From positions 62,001-126,000 of the forward strand of contig JAFDVL010000011.1 in NCBI GenBank assembly GCA_018268995.1: a DNA stretch of 64,000 bases, read 5' to 3'. The notes below the pieces were generated by a model. The model saw only the letters and a list, made by a program, of their open reading frames with translations, was not told the DNA's origin and searched no databases. Below are positions 55,039 through 63,147 of the stretch, one piece after another. Position 1 is the stretch's first letter; each line of letters starts with the position of its first letter. The position numbers and the translations under genes are program-made. The stretch comes from Acidobacteriota bacterium (lineage in GTDB: Bacteria; Acidobacteriota; Blastocatellia; RBC074).

Positions 55039-55623
55039 TTACCCACTCCGTCGACTAGATTTCTTTTTTTTCGACTTTTCTTCCTGTTTTTCCTGTTTTT
55101 CCTTTTGTTTAATGTGTAGCTCTGCGGAGCCCATAGGTGTTGTTATTTTTACGTCCACTTCACATTCTTTTTCACTACTTCCCCCGTTAAGTAAAAGTAG
55201 CCCGAGGCCTCGGGTATCTAGCCCTCGGGTAGATCGCTCAGTAATTGTTCTCTCGATGAAACGGATTTTTACTGTTCCCCCCTTTTCCTCAATCATCTTC
55301 AGTCCCTTGTTAAGTTTTTCTATGTCCTCTTTCGAGATTGAGTCGAGGAAAGTTTCTTGAGCAGGCGTCAGCGTAAATCTATTACTGATAAAGCCTTTAA
55401 GATCGCGCTTGGCTTCTGCCGCAAGTGCCTGAATATTAGCTGCATTTTTGGTTATGAAGCTATTGAGGTTTCGCTCAGTGAGTATAGGTTTGCCGGTATC
55501 TCTTGCCGCCGCGAGAGCTTCTTTCAGCCCGAACTTTAGACAGGACATCCCAATCGCAGCAGTTGTTACACCACCTTTTACAAACTCTCTTCGATTAACT
55601 TTCTTTTCATTTTTTTCAGTCAT
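55039..55623 (-). CDS. Tat-signal protein of unknown function
   Basis: A 194-residue protein with a twin-arginine signal (VNRREFVKGGVTTAAIGMSC). The mature part has a helical region (about 60-115), a beta stretch with TVKIRFIERTITERSTRG, and a very charged Lys/Glu/Ser C-terminus from about 170. I know no family for it. It is oriented like the papain-like gene but separated from it by 455 bp, so a shared transcript is uncertain. Tat export usually means the protein folds before crossing the membrane. Confidence 0.6.
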   Translation of the reverse strand: MTEKNEKKVNRREFVKGGVTTAAIGMSCLKFGLKEALAAARDTGKPILTERNLNSFITKNAANIQALAAEAKRDLKGFISNRFTLTPAQETFLDSISKEDIEKLNKGLKMIEEKGGTVKIRFIERTITERSTRGLDTRGLGLLLLNGGSSEKECEVDVKITTPMGSAELHIKQKEKQEKQEEKSKKKKSSRRSG

Positions 55624-55733
55624 GGCTTTTCTCCTTTTTGGAAGGTTGTTTTCTTTTTCTTTACGTCATTTGCCTTTTCTCTAGTTACCGCGAGTGAGTG
55701 CGCCTGCTCTGAAATTTGATTACCCCGCTCCTG

Positions 55734-55988
55734 CTATAGTGAAAGCGACTTGCCGCAGATCGGCAAAACCCCTTCAGGCGTTCCCATAAAATAAATCCTG
55801 CCTGCCTCAACCCGGCGATAGATCGTGCGCGAACTGACACCCGCGATGACCGCTGCTTCTTCGACTGTGACCATCTCGACTTCGGCTTCACAAGCCGCGC
55901 ACCACGCGCGCTTGCTACCGGGGCGGCGGCGGACGATTAGCACCTGCCCGGTCTCAAATGTGATCTCGGTTCGTTTTGTCTTGCGCAC
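55734..55988 (-). CDS. Small helix-turn-helix (excisionase-like) DNA-binding protein
   Basis: An 84-residue protein. The second half reads VTVEEAAVIAGVSSRTIYRRVEAG, a MerR/excisionase-type helix-turn-helix. Two cysteines in the first half (AWCAACEAEVEMV) could hold a metal. The start is a GTG at 55988. It lies between the Tat protein gene and the divergent CadC-like regulator. No integrase is nearby, so it may be a local regulator. Confidence 0.72.
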   Translation of the reverse strand: MRKTKRTEITFETGQVLIVRRRPGSKRAWCAACEAEVEMVTVEEAAVIAGVSSRTIYRRVEAGRIYFMGTPEGVLPICGKSLSL

Positions 55989-56030
55989 TTTGTTTCACTT
56001 TACACCCTGGCCTATTGTCGCTGCTGTTGT

Positions 56031-56045
56031 GCAGTGCTACACTGC
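56031..56045. other. Short hairpin in the divergent promoter region
   Basis: GCAGTG, CTA loop, CACTGC, between the small HTH gene and the CadC-like gene. The 13-mer GTGCTACACTGCG inside it also occurs at about 49307 upstream of the WD40 gene. Confidence 0.35.
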
Positions 56046-56117
56046 GCTTTCAGCAATCAACGCCCCGTTTCAGGTACATCATCAGCGAACTTCGGTCTTG
56101 ATGTCTTCAAGAAAGCC

Positions 56118-56140
56118 CTCAAGATTTCTCAAGATTTCTC
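56118..56140 (+). repeat. Decamer direct repeat before the CadC-like gene
   Basis: CTCAAGATTT at 56118-56127 and again at 56128-56137, followed by CTCAAGG, ending 7 bp before the start codon. It overlaps the ribosome-binding region. Confidence 0.55.
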
Positions 56141-56146
56141 AAGGCA

Positions 56147-58030
56147 ATGAGAAACGAGCAGAAACAGGCTGGGTACGCCTTCGGCCCTTTCCGTTTGGAT
56201 ATGCGCCGTCGCCGATTACTGCGCGAGGGCGTGCTAGTGCCGCTGCAACCGAAGGACTTTGAGACGTTGCTCGTGCTCGTCCAACAGGCGGCGCAGGTGG
56301 TGGCGAAAGAGGAGTTGATCGCTTTGCTCTGGCCGGACGCGATTGTCGAAGAGGCTAATCTCAGCCAGCATATTTACGTGCTGCGCAAGGCGCTCGGCGA
56401 AGGCGCGCAGGATTATTCCTACATCGTGACCGTGCCGGGGCGCGGCTATCGCTTTACCGCGCCGGTGCGGGAATGGTCAGAAACAGAGGGGGCGCAACTC
56501 GCTCCGCAGCGAGAGGCGGAAATAAGCGCGCCGCTGCCTTCCCCGCCGCACTGGCTCGCGCGCCTGCGGACACGCCAGCGCAGGCATTGGAGACTCCTGC
56601 TCACCGCCTTCGTTTTGCTGGGGGGAATGACAGCCCTGCTTTCCTGGTGGTATTCTCGCCCGAAGCCGAACGGGCTTGGGAAATCCGTCCACTCCATCGC
56701 TGTCCTGCCCTTCCAATCGTTGGGAACCGAGAGACAGGATGCGGTTCTCGGCGGCTTAGGCATCGCCGATGCGCTCATCAACCGGCTTGCCAATCTCGGC
56801 CAGATCACGGTGCGGCCTACGAGCGCCATCCAAAAATACGCAGGCAATGCGACGGATCCTCTCGTCGTGGGGAAGGAACAGGAAGTAGACGCCGTGTTGG
56901 TCGGGCACACGCAGCGGGACGGAGAGCAAGTCCGCGTGACGGTGCAATTGATCGGCACACCGGAACAAGCCACGCTGTGGACGGCACAGTTCGATGAACC
57001 GGTCACTGACCTCTTCCAAATTCAGAATGCTGTCGCGGCACAGGTAGCCCAAACGCTGATCTTCAGCCTGACGGGGGAAGAAGCTCCGAAACTGGCTAAG
57101 CGTGACCCCATTTCTTCTGAGGCGTACCAGGCCTACATTCAAGGCCGCAGGTACTGGAATCAGCGTACGGTGTTGGGCTTTCAAAAAGCGCAGGAAAGTT
57201 TTACGCGGGCTATCCAGTTGGAACCGAACTATGCGTCGGCTTACGCCGGATTGGCGGACGTTTATATTGCTTATGGCGTCGCGACAGAGGCCAAAGCAGC
57301 GGCGCTCAAGGCGCTGGCTCTGGACGACAACCTCGCAGAAGCCCATGCCTCGCTCGCCATGGTGCGTTTTTGGTATGAGTGGGATTGGAATGGGGCCGGG
57401 CCTGAATTTAAGCGGGCGATGGAGATTCAACCTGGGTATGCCACCGCACGTCAATGGTATGCGTACTTTGCTGCGGTCTGCGGCTTGCCTGATCTCGCCA
57501 TTTACAATATCAAATTGGCACAGAACATAGACCCCGCTTCGCTCATCATCAATGCTGATGTGGGCGAAATCCTTTTTTACCTGCGCCGCTATGATGACGC
57601 CCTTGCCCATCTGCAACGAGTCGTGGCGCAGTCTCCGAATTTCGCCCGCGCGCGTCGGCATTTAGGGCGCGTGTATGAGCAGAAAGGGATGTATGCAGAG
57701 GCGCTCACCGAATTTCAAAAATTCCAGGCACTGGAAAATGTGGCGGGCATCCCGGAAGATTTCGGGTCGGTCTATGCACGGATGGGAAAGCAAGACGAAG
57801 CGCAGAAGATCATCTCTTCGCCGGAAATCAGCATGCACCTGAGCCTCTATGGGAGAGCCATGATTTATAGCAGTCTGGGAGACAAAGAGCAGGTCATCTT
57901 CTGGTTGGAGAAAGGCTATCAGGAACATGCCCCCAACCTCTTTTTGATCGGCATCGAGCCACGATTCGACCCGTTGCGTTCCGACCCCAAATTCCTGGCC
58001 TTGCTGCAACGGCTGCAGCTTCCCCATTAA
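56147..58030 (+). CDS. CadC-like membrane regulator: winged helix, membrane helix, TPR repeats
   Basis: A 627-residue protein. Residues 8-105 are an OmpR/CadC-type winged helix (FGPFRLDMRRRRLLREGVLV, SQHIYVLRKALGEG, VTVPGRGYRFT). A membrane helix lies at about 150-170 (LLLTAFVLLGGMTALLSWW). A TolB/adenylate-cyclase-associated domain follows (SIAVLPFQSLG, GIADALINRLANLGQITVRP), then TPR-type repeats to the end (SYASAYAGLADVYIAYG-like units). One-component membrane sensors of this kind are frequent in acidobacteria. The target and signal are unknown; a decamer repeat sits upstream. Confidence 0.85.
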   Translation: MRNEQKQAGYAFGPFRLDMRRRRLLREGVLVPLQPKDFETLLVLVQQAAQVVAKEELIALLWPDAIVEEANLSQHIYVLRKALGEGAQDYSYIVTVPGRGYRFTAPVREWSETEGAQLAPQREAEISAPLPSPPHWLARLRTRQRRHWRLLLTAFVLLGGMTALLSWWYSRPKPNGLGKSVHSIAVLPFQSLGTERQDAVLGGLGIADALINRLANLGQITVRPTSAIQKYAGNATDPLVVGKEQEVDAVLVGHTQRDGEQVRVTVQLIGTPEQATLWTAQFDEPVTDLFQIQNAVAAQVAQTLIFSLTGEEAPKLAKRDPISSEAYQAYIQGRRYWNQRTVLGFQKAQESFTRAIQLEPNYASAYAGLADVYIAYGVATEAKAAALKALALDDNLAEAHASLAMVRFWYEWDWNGAGPEFKRAMEIQPGYATARQWYAYFAAVCGLPDLAIYNIKLAQNIDPASLIINADVGEILFYLRRYDDALAHLQRVVAQSPNFARARRHLGRVYEQKGMYAEALTEFQKFQALENVAGIPEDFGSVYARMGKQDEAQKIISSPEISMHLSLYGRAMIYSSLGDKEQVIFWLEKGYQEHAPNLFLIGIEPRFDPLRSDPKFLALLQRLQLPH

Positions 58031-58117
58031 CCACCGCAATTGCGCTCCATAGAATTCCATCAATCAGTTGGCTCGTGGTTCTTTTTCGGCTGGAGAAATG
58101 AAGATGGGCAGGGAGCG

Positions 58118-60559
58118 TCATTCCCAGCGTAACGCAACCATCGGATCAACTTTGGTCGCGCGTCGCGCTGGAATCCAACAGGCCAGCAAGGCCACTGCCG
58201 CCAGCAATAAAGCCACGCCGAAAAAGGTAGAGAGGTCGCGCGCATTGAGGCCGAAAAGCAATCCGTCTAACCAGCGTGTGCCTATCAACGCCGCCGCCAA
58301 ACCGAGCGCCAAACCTAGAGCGGTGAGAGTGATTCCTTGTCTCAACACGAGGCGCAGTATGTTGGCGGCAGTCGCGCCGAGCGCAATGCGGATGCCGAGT
58401 TCACGGGTGCGTTGCGCAACGGCGTAAGACATCACGCCGAAAATGCCGATGGCCGCCAACAACAACGCCAGCAGGCCGAAGCTGCCCAATAACGTAGCCG
58501 CTACGCGCGCGGGAAAGAGCGGCACGGCCATGTGTTCGGTCAGCGTTTTGACGTTGTAAACCGGCAAGGTCGCATCGAGTTGCTGGAACTCGCGGCGCAG
58601 TGCGGCAATCGTTGTGGTGGGATCGCCATTCGTACGCGCTACCAGCGTAGCGAAACCATCGCGCGGCCTCATATTGAAATAGGCGAAGGGCTTGGTGGCT
58701 TCGCTCAAGCTGAAATACTTGCCGTCTTGAATGATGCCGACGACTTCGATCCACGGGCCGCGCGTGCCGTCCAAACTGAAGCGTTTGCCCAGAGCCGATT
58801 GCTCTGGCCAGAAACGGCGTGCGAAGGTTTCGTTGACGAGCGCGACGCGTTGCTGGTTTTCGCTGTCCTGTTCAGTGAAATCGCGGCCTTGCGCCAACCG
58901 CGTCCCCAATGCCGCCAGCAGGCCAGGTGAGGCGACACCGGTCATCGCCATCGGTGCTTCCGCGCCCTGCGCTTCGGGTTGGCCTTCGACCTGGATGGCT
59001 TCGTTGTTGAGGTCGAGACTGAGCGGCACGAAATTAGTCAAACCGGCGGCTTCGATGGCAGGCAAGGCGCGCACGCGCTGCAACAGTTGTTGTTTGAATT
59101 GCCGTATGCGTCCTTCGTCGTATCGCTGTTGCTTCAAATCAAAGGTCATCTCCACCGCACGTTGCGCGACGAACCCCGGATTGATGTGCTGGGCGTTTTG
59201 CAATCCGCGCAAGACCAGTCCCGCACAAATCAACAGCACCAGCGACAACGCGACTTGCGCCACTACCAGACTGTTGCGTAACCACGAACGGCGAAAGCCC
59301 TGCATCTTCATTTCGTCTTTCAACGCCGGAACCAAATCGGGTTTAGTCGCCTGCCACGCGGGCAATAATCCGAACACCACGCCGGTCAGCAAGGCCAGCA
59401 AGCCGGTGAACAGCAACACGCCGAGGTCGAGGCGCAGCGCGATCATCAGCGGTATTGCGACCGGCGGCTTGAACGCGGCCACCGCATCAATCAACCACGA
59501 GGCCAGCAACAACCCCAGAGCGCCGCCGATGACGGATAACATCACGCTTTCGGTGAGCAGTTGCCGCATCAGTCGCGTGCGGCTTGCGCCCAAGGCCAGT
59601 CGCACGGCAATCTCTTTGCGCCTTTCGGTGGCGCGCGCCAGCAATAGATTTGCCAGATTGGTGCAAGCCAGGAGCAAGACCAATCCGACGACGGCGGTCA
59701 GTACGCCCGCGAAACCCATCAATGGCCCGCGCATAAACGTGCCGAATAAGCCCGGCGGCGACAGCGCAATCGTGAGACCTTCGTTGTCGGCAGGATATTC
59801 GCGCGCAAGTTGTGCGGCGATGTTTTTGAGCGCGGCTTCGGCCTGCGGCAGCGTGACGCCGGGTTTGAGGCGGCCTTGCACAAAGAAGTTTGCCGTGTCG
59901 CGGGCGTTCAAATAATCGCGCCCCGGTTCGATGCTCGTCAGCATCATCGCAGGGAACCACATCTCGACTTTGAAACTGACTTCAGTGCCGTAAAAGCCCG
60001 GCGGCGCAACACCGATAATCGTGAAGCTGTGACCGTTGATGAGCGCCTGCTTGCCGACAATCGCCGCATCCGCGCCGAAGCGTTGCTGCCAGCATTCGTG
60101 CGTAATCACGGCGACCGGATGCGCGCCCGGCATGAGATCGTCTTGCGGCGTGAAGAACCGTCCGAGTCGCGGCTGGACGCCCAGCAACTCGAAATAATTG
60201 CCCGTCACGAGATAGCTCCACACCCGCGAATTTTCGCCCTGGTGGCTCAGCCCGACGGCGGTATTCCGATAGGCCAGCAATCCCGCCAACACGTCGTTGC
60301 GGTCACGCAGATCGCGGTAATTCGGAATGGAAAAGGTCGGGAAGTCGCGCGAGCCGTCGAGCGCTGCGCTGTTGAGCGCCACCATTCGTTCGGGTTCCAT
60401 CACCGGCAACGAGCGCAAAAACAGCGCATTGACCAGACTGAAAATCGCCGTATTCGCGCCAATGCCCAGGCTGAGCGACAACAGCGCAATCAAGGTAAAG
60501 CCGGGCCGCTTCCATAACATTCGCACGCCATAACGCAGGTCTTGCCATAAGTGAGTCAT
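58118..60559 (-). CDS. Orphan MacB/FtsX-type ABC permease (ADOP family)
   Basis: An 813-residue inner-membrane protein. The N-terminus (LWQDLRYGVRMLWKRPGFTLIA-like, followed by LSLSLGIGANTAIFS) is the signature of acidobacterial duplicated orphan permeases. It has two MacB_PCD-type periplasmic domains (about residues 60-245 and 460-650) each followed by FtsX helices (VLTAVVGLVLLLACTNLANL and GSFGLLALLLAAIGIFGVMS). The ATG at 60559 has AGAGGTGA about 5 bases upstream. There is no ATPase gene beside it. Such orphans often occur beside TPR or CadC-like genes, as here, with function unknown. Confidence 0.87.
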   Translation of the reverse strand: MTHLWQDLRYGVRMLWKRPGFTLIALLSLSLGIGANTAIFSLVNALFLRSLPVMEPERMVALNSAALDGSRDFPTFSIPNYRDLRDRNDVLAGLLAYRNTAVGLSHQGENSRVWSYLVTGNYFELLGVQPRLGRFFTPQDDLMPGAHPVAVITHECWQQRFGADAAIVGKQALINGHSFTIIGVAPPGFYGTEVSFKVEMWFPAMMLTSIEPGRDYLNARDTANFFVQGRLKPGVTLPQAEAALKNIAAQLAREYPADNEGLTIALSPPGLFGTFMRGPLMGFAGVLTAVVGLVLLLACTNLANLLLARATERRKEIAVRLALGASRTRLMRQLLTESVMLSVIGGALGLLLASWLIDAVAAFKPPVAIPLMIALRLDLGVLLFTGLLALLTGVVFGLLPAWQATKPDLVPALKDEMKMQGFRRSWLRNSLVVAQVALSLVLLICAGLVLRGLQNAQHINPGFVAQRAVEMTFDLKQQRYDEGRIRQFKQQLLQRVRALPAIEAAGLTNFVPLSLDLNNEAIQVEGQPEAQGAEAPMAMTGVASPGLLAALGTRLAQGRDFTEQDSENQQRVALVNETFARRFWPEQSALGKRFSLDGTRGPWIEVVGIIQDGKYFSLSEATKPFAYFNMRPRDGFATLVARTNGDPTTTIAALRREFQQLDATLPVYNVKTLTEHMAVPLFPARVAATLLGSFGLLALLLAAIGIFGVMSYAVAQRTRELGIRIALGATAANILRLVLRQGITLTALGLALGLAAALIGTRWLDGLLFGLNARDLSTFFGVALLLAAVALLACWIPARRATKVDPMVALRWE

Positions 60560-60728
60560 ACGATCACCTCTTTCCTCACTCGTGAGAACCAAACGCCGTG
60601 CCACACCAGGCAACGGGTAAGTCCTTTATTCAAGGAAGGGGAAACGCATCAGGTTCGTCGCAGTCCTCACTGGAATGTTCGGATATGGGAATGCTCATTC
60701 CCGAAACTGAAACGGCTTGGCCGGATAA

Positions 60729-63143
60729 TCAAGGCACAGCCCGGCTCATTCGCCGCAATTGCTCCAGCGTGGCGCGCGCTTCTTGATCTTGCGGCGCGAG
60801 GGCTACGAGTTTCTCCGCATACCGGAGCGCCGACGGGAGGTTGCCGCGATCACGCTCGAACGTGAGCAGTGCAATCAGGGTCTCGCGGTCAAGCGGATGA
60901 CGTTGATGCGTCTGCTCCAGCGTGCGGAGCGCGCCGACCAGATCGCCGCTCTCGTGCAGCGCGAGGCCGTAGGCATAACCATAACGAGCCACGCCCGGCT
61001 GGAGCGAAGCCGCTTGGCGAAAATAATCCAGCGCGTCTTTGCGCTGTCCTCGTCGCACCAGCAGCAAGCCGAGAGAATAGACCGCCTGCGCGCTGTCGGG
61101 CGCAAGGGCCATGGCTTGCCGCAGCAGTTGCTCGCCCTCGCCATCGCGGTTCAGGCTACGATAAAGATCAGCCAGATTGATTAGCCCGGGAACAAAGCGT
61201 GGCTCAAGACGCAGCGCGGTCTTGAGCGATTGTTCGGCCTCATCCAAACGGCCCGTTCGGACGTGCAGCAAACTCAAATTCAAATGCGCATCGGGGCGCT
61301 CGGCGGTCGTCATTTCTGCCGCCACCAGTTCAGCGATGGCACGCTTCAGGTCTTCCCGTTGCTGTGCTGACAGCGACTCCGGCGGCGTCCCGGCCAGCCC
61401 GCGCGCCGCTTCAATGCGCACGCTGCGCACGGGATCGCGTAGCAGGTCTGCAACCAACGGCCAGCGCCCTTCGGGTTGCATCAGTTCCAGCGCGCGTAAC
61501 GCGGCAGTCCGCACCAATGCCTCTTCATCTTTCAGTCCGTTCTGAACCGAAAAGAGCGATGCTTGAGCCGGGTAATCGGGCAGCAACGAAAGCGCGGTGG
61601 CGCGGACGATAGCTGACATCTGGCGATCATTGGCCAGGGCAATCAATCCCTTTTCTGCTTCGGGCAGCCCGCGCCGTCCGGCATCAATGGCAGCTCCATA
61701 ATGCGCCTCCTGGCGACGATTCGGCCCATACCAGCGCGCTACTGCATCAGCGGCCCACTGCGCCGCTTTGTCCTTGTGGCATTGGGTGCAGGCGTTCGGC
61801 GTGCCATAGGAAACCGAGAGATCGGGGCGCGGCACGCGGAAGCTATGATCGCGCCGCACATCAACTCCCATGTAAGTCTTCGTCGGCATGTGGCAGTTGA
61901 CACAAAGCGCAGCTTCGGTGGCAGGCTGATGACGATGATGCTCAGCCGTGTCGAACTTCTCGGCCTGATGGCATTTGGTGCAGGTTGTATTCAACGGCGT
62001 GCGCAGCAGCTTCACGCTGTGCGGGTTGTGACAGTCTGAACAGGTAACGCCCGCGCGATACATTTTGCTTTGCGTAAACGAGCCGTACTCATAAACCTCA
62101 TCCAGAATTTGGCCGTCAGCGTGATAGAGGCCATTGTCGAGCAGGGTTGGCACGTAGCGGTCAAGGAATGTCCGACCAGGTTCGGACGGGCTAATGATGG
62201 GGCGACGGCGCGCGTGACACGGCGCGCAGGTTTCGACCTCAACCGGCAACCGGGGCGCTCCCGTCCAATGCGCTGTGCCTTTCGCCGCATCGCTGATTTC
62301 CCAATTGCCATTGCCCGCGCCGCGAAAATTAACGAGCAAACCTTTGGTCTGATCCTCCGCACTTTTGTTCCCGGCTTTCCACGCCTCCGCCCAGGTCACG
62401 TGCGCGGAGCCGGGGCCGTGACACGCCTCACAGGAAACGTTTAGTTCCGACCAGGTCGTCGCATAACTGTCTTTGACCAAATCATAGTTCTTTTGCAGAT
62501 TCGTCGAATGACACTCCGCGCACATGTAATTCCAGTTTTGATTCCGGCCTGTCCAGTGCAGCGGGTCGTCATGCTTGATCTTTTCATCGGGGTAAAGATG
62601 AAACCAACGCTGACCGCCTTCGCGCGCAGGCCGTGCATCCCAGGCGATGCTCAAGGCTTGCAGCCGCCCATTGGGAAACGCGATCAAATACTGTTGCAGC
62701 GGACGCACGCCGAACACGTGCGCGATCTCGTAATCGTGCAATTTACCGTCCGGCCCATCCGTGCGCGCGAAGAACTTGCCGTCTCGTTTGTAGAAGGTCG
62801 AAGTCACACCCGCGTAAATAAACTGCGCCTCGTTGAAATCGCCCAGCACCGTTTGATCGTTCACAACCTGCATCGCCAGCGCGTGATCCGAGCCGCGCCA
62901 TTGTTCCGCTTCGGTCTGATGGCAGGCGGCGCAAGCGTTCTGACCGACGTATTGCGCCGCTGGTATTGTTATTGAGACTGCGCGCTCGCGCCCGGTCTGC
63001 TTGTAAAGCAAGAGGCCGGCCACTGCCATGAGCGTGACGAGGGCGCAAGCAATCAGGCGACGGCGTTTGGTCTTTGATGGGATGGTGTTACTTTTAGCAG
63101 TAGCTTGCTGCGAGTGGTTCGTTTTTATTTTTTTTCGCGGCAA
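60729..63143 (-). CDS. Octaheme c-type cytochrome fused to HEAT-like and TPR repeats
   Basis: An 804-residue membrane-anchored cytochrome. After a basic N-terminus comes an anchor helix (IACALVTLMAVAGLLLY). Eight CXXCH haem sites follow: CAACH (residues 71-75), CAECH, CEACH, CAPCH, CSDCH, CTKCH, CVNCH and CTQCH. A helical HEAT-like part lies at about 480-590, then TPR repeats to the end. The start is TTG at 63143 with AGGAG 9 bases upstream, and it begins 4 bp after the NOR-like gene's stop, so the two are coupled. It may pass electrons to that oxidase or reduce a nitrogen oxide; neither is shown by the sequence. Confidence 0.87.
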   Translation of the reverse strand: MPRKKIKTNHSQQATAKSNTIPSKTKRRRLIACALVTLMAVAGLLLYKQTGRERAVSITIPAAQYVGQNACAACHQTEAEQWRGSDHALAMQVVNDQTVLGDFNEAQFIYAGVTSTFYKRDGKFFARTDGPDGKLHDYEIAHVFGVRPLQQYLIAFPNGRLQALSIAWDARPAREGGQRWFHLYPDEKIKHDDPLHWTGRNQNWNYMCAECHSTNLQKNYDLVKDSYATTWSELNVSCEACHGPGSAHVTWAEAWKAGNKSAEDQTKGLLVNFRGAGNGNWEISDAAKGTAHWTGAPRLPVEVETCAPCHARRRPIISPSEPGRTFLDRYVPTLLDNGLYHADGQILDEVYEYGSFTQSKMYRAGVTCSDCHNPHSVKLLRTPLNTTCTKCHQAEKFDTAEHHRHQPATEAALCVNCHMPTKTYMGVDVRRDHSFRVPRPDLSVSYGTPNACTQCHKDKAAQWAADAVARWYGPNRRQEAHYGAAIDAGRRGLPEAEKGLIALANDRQMSAIVRATALSLLPDYPAQASLFSVQNGLKDEEALVRTAALRALELMQPEGRWPLVADLLRDPVRSVRIEAARGLAGTPPESLSAQQREDLKRAIAELVAAEMTTAERPDAHLNLSLLHVRTGRLDEAEQSLKTALRLEPRFVPGLINLADLYRSLNRDGEGEQLLRQAMALAPDSAQAVYSLGLLLVRRGQRKDALDYFRQAASLQPGVARYGYAYGLALHESGDLVGALRTLEQTHQRHPLDRETLIALLTFERDRGNLPSALRYAEKLVALAPQDQEARATLEQLRRMSRAVP

Positions 63144-63147
63144 TGGT

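Noticed and set aside
55734..55988. Phage excisionase marking a prophage or integrative element
   Set aside because: Only the HTH fold is shared; no integrase, phage genes or attachment repeats are seen nearby.
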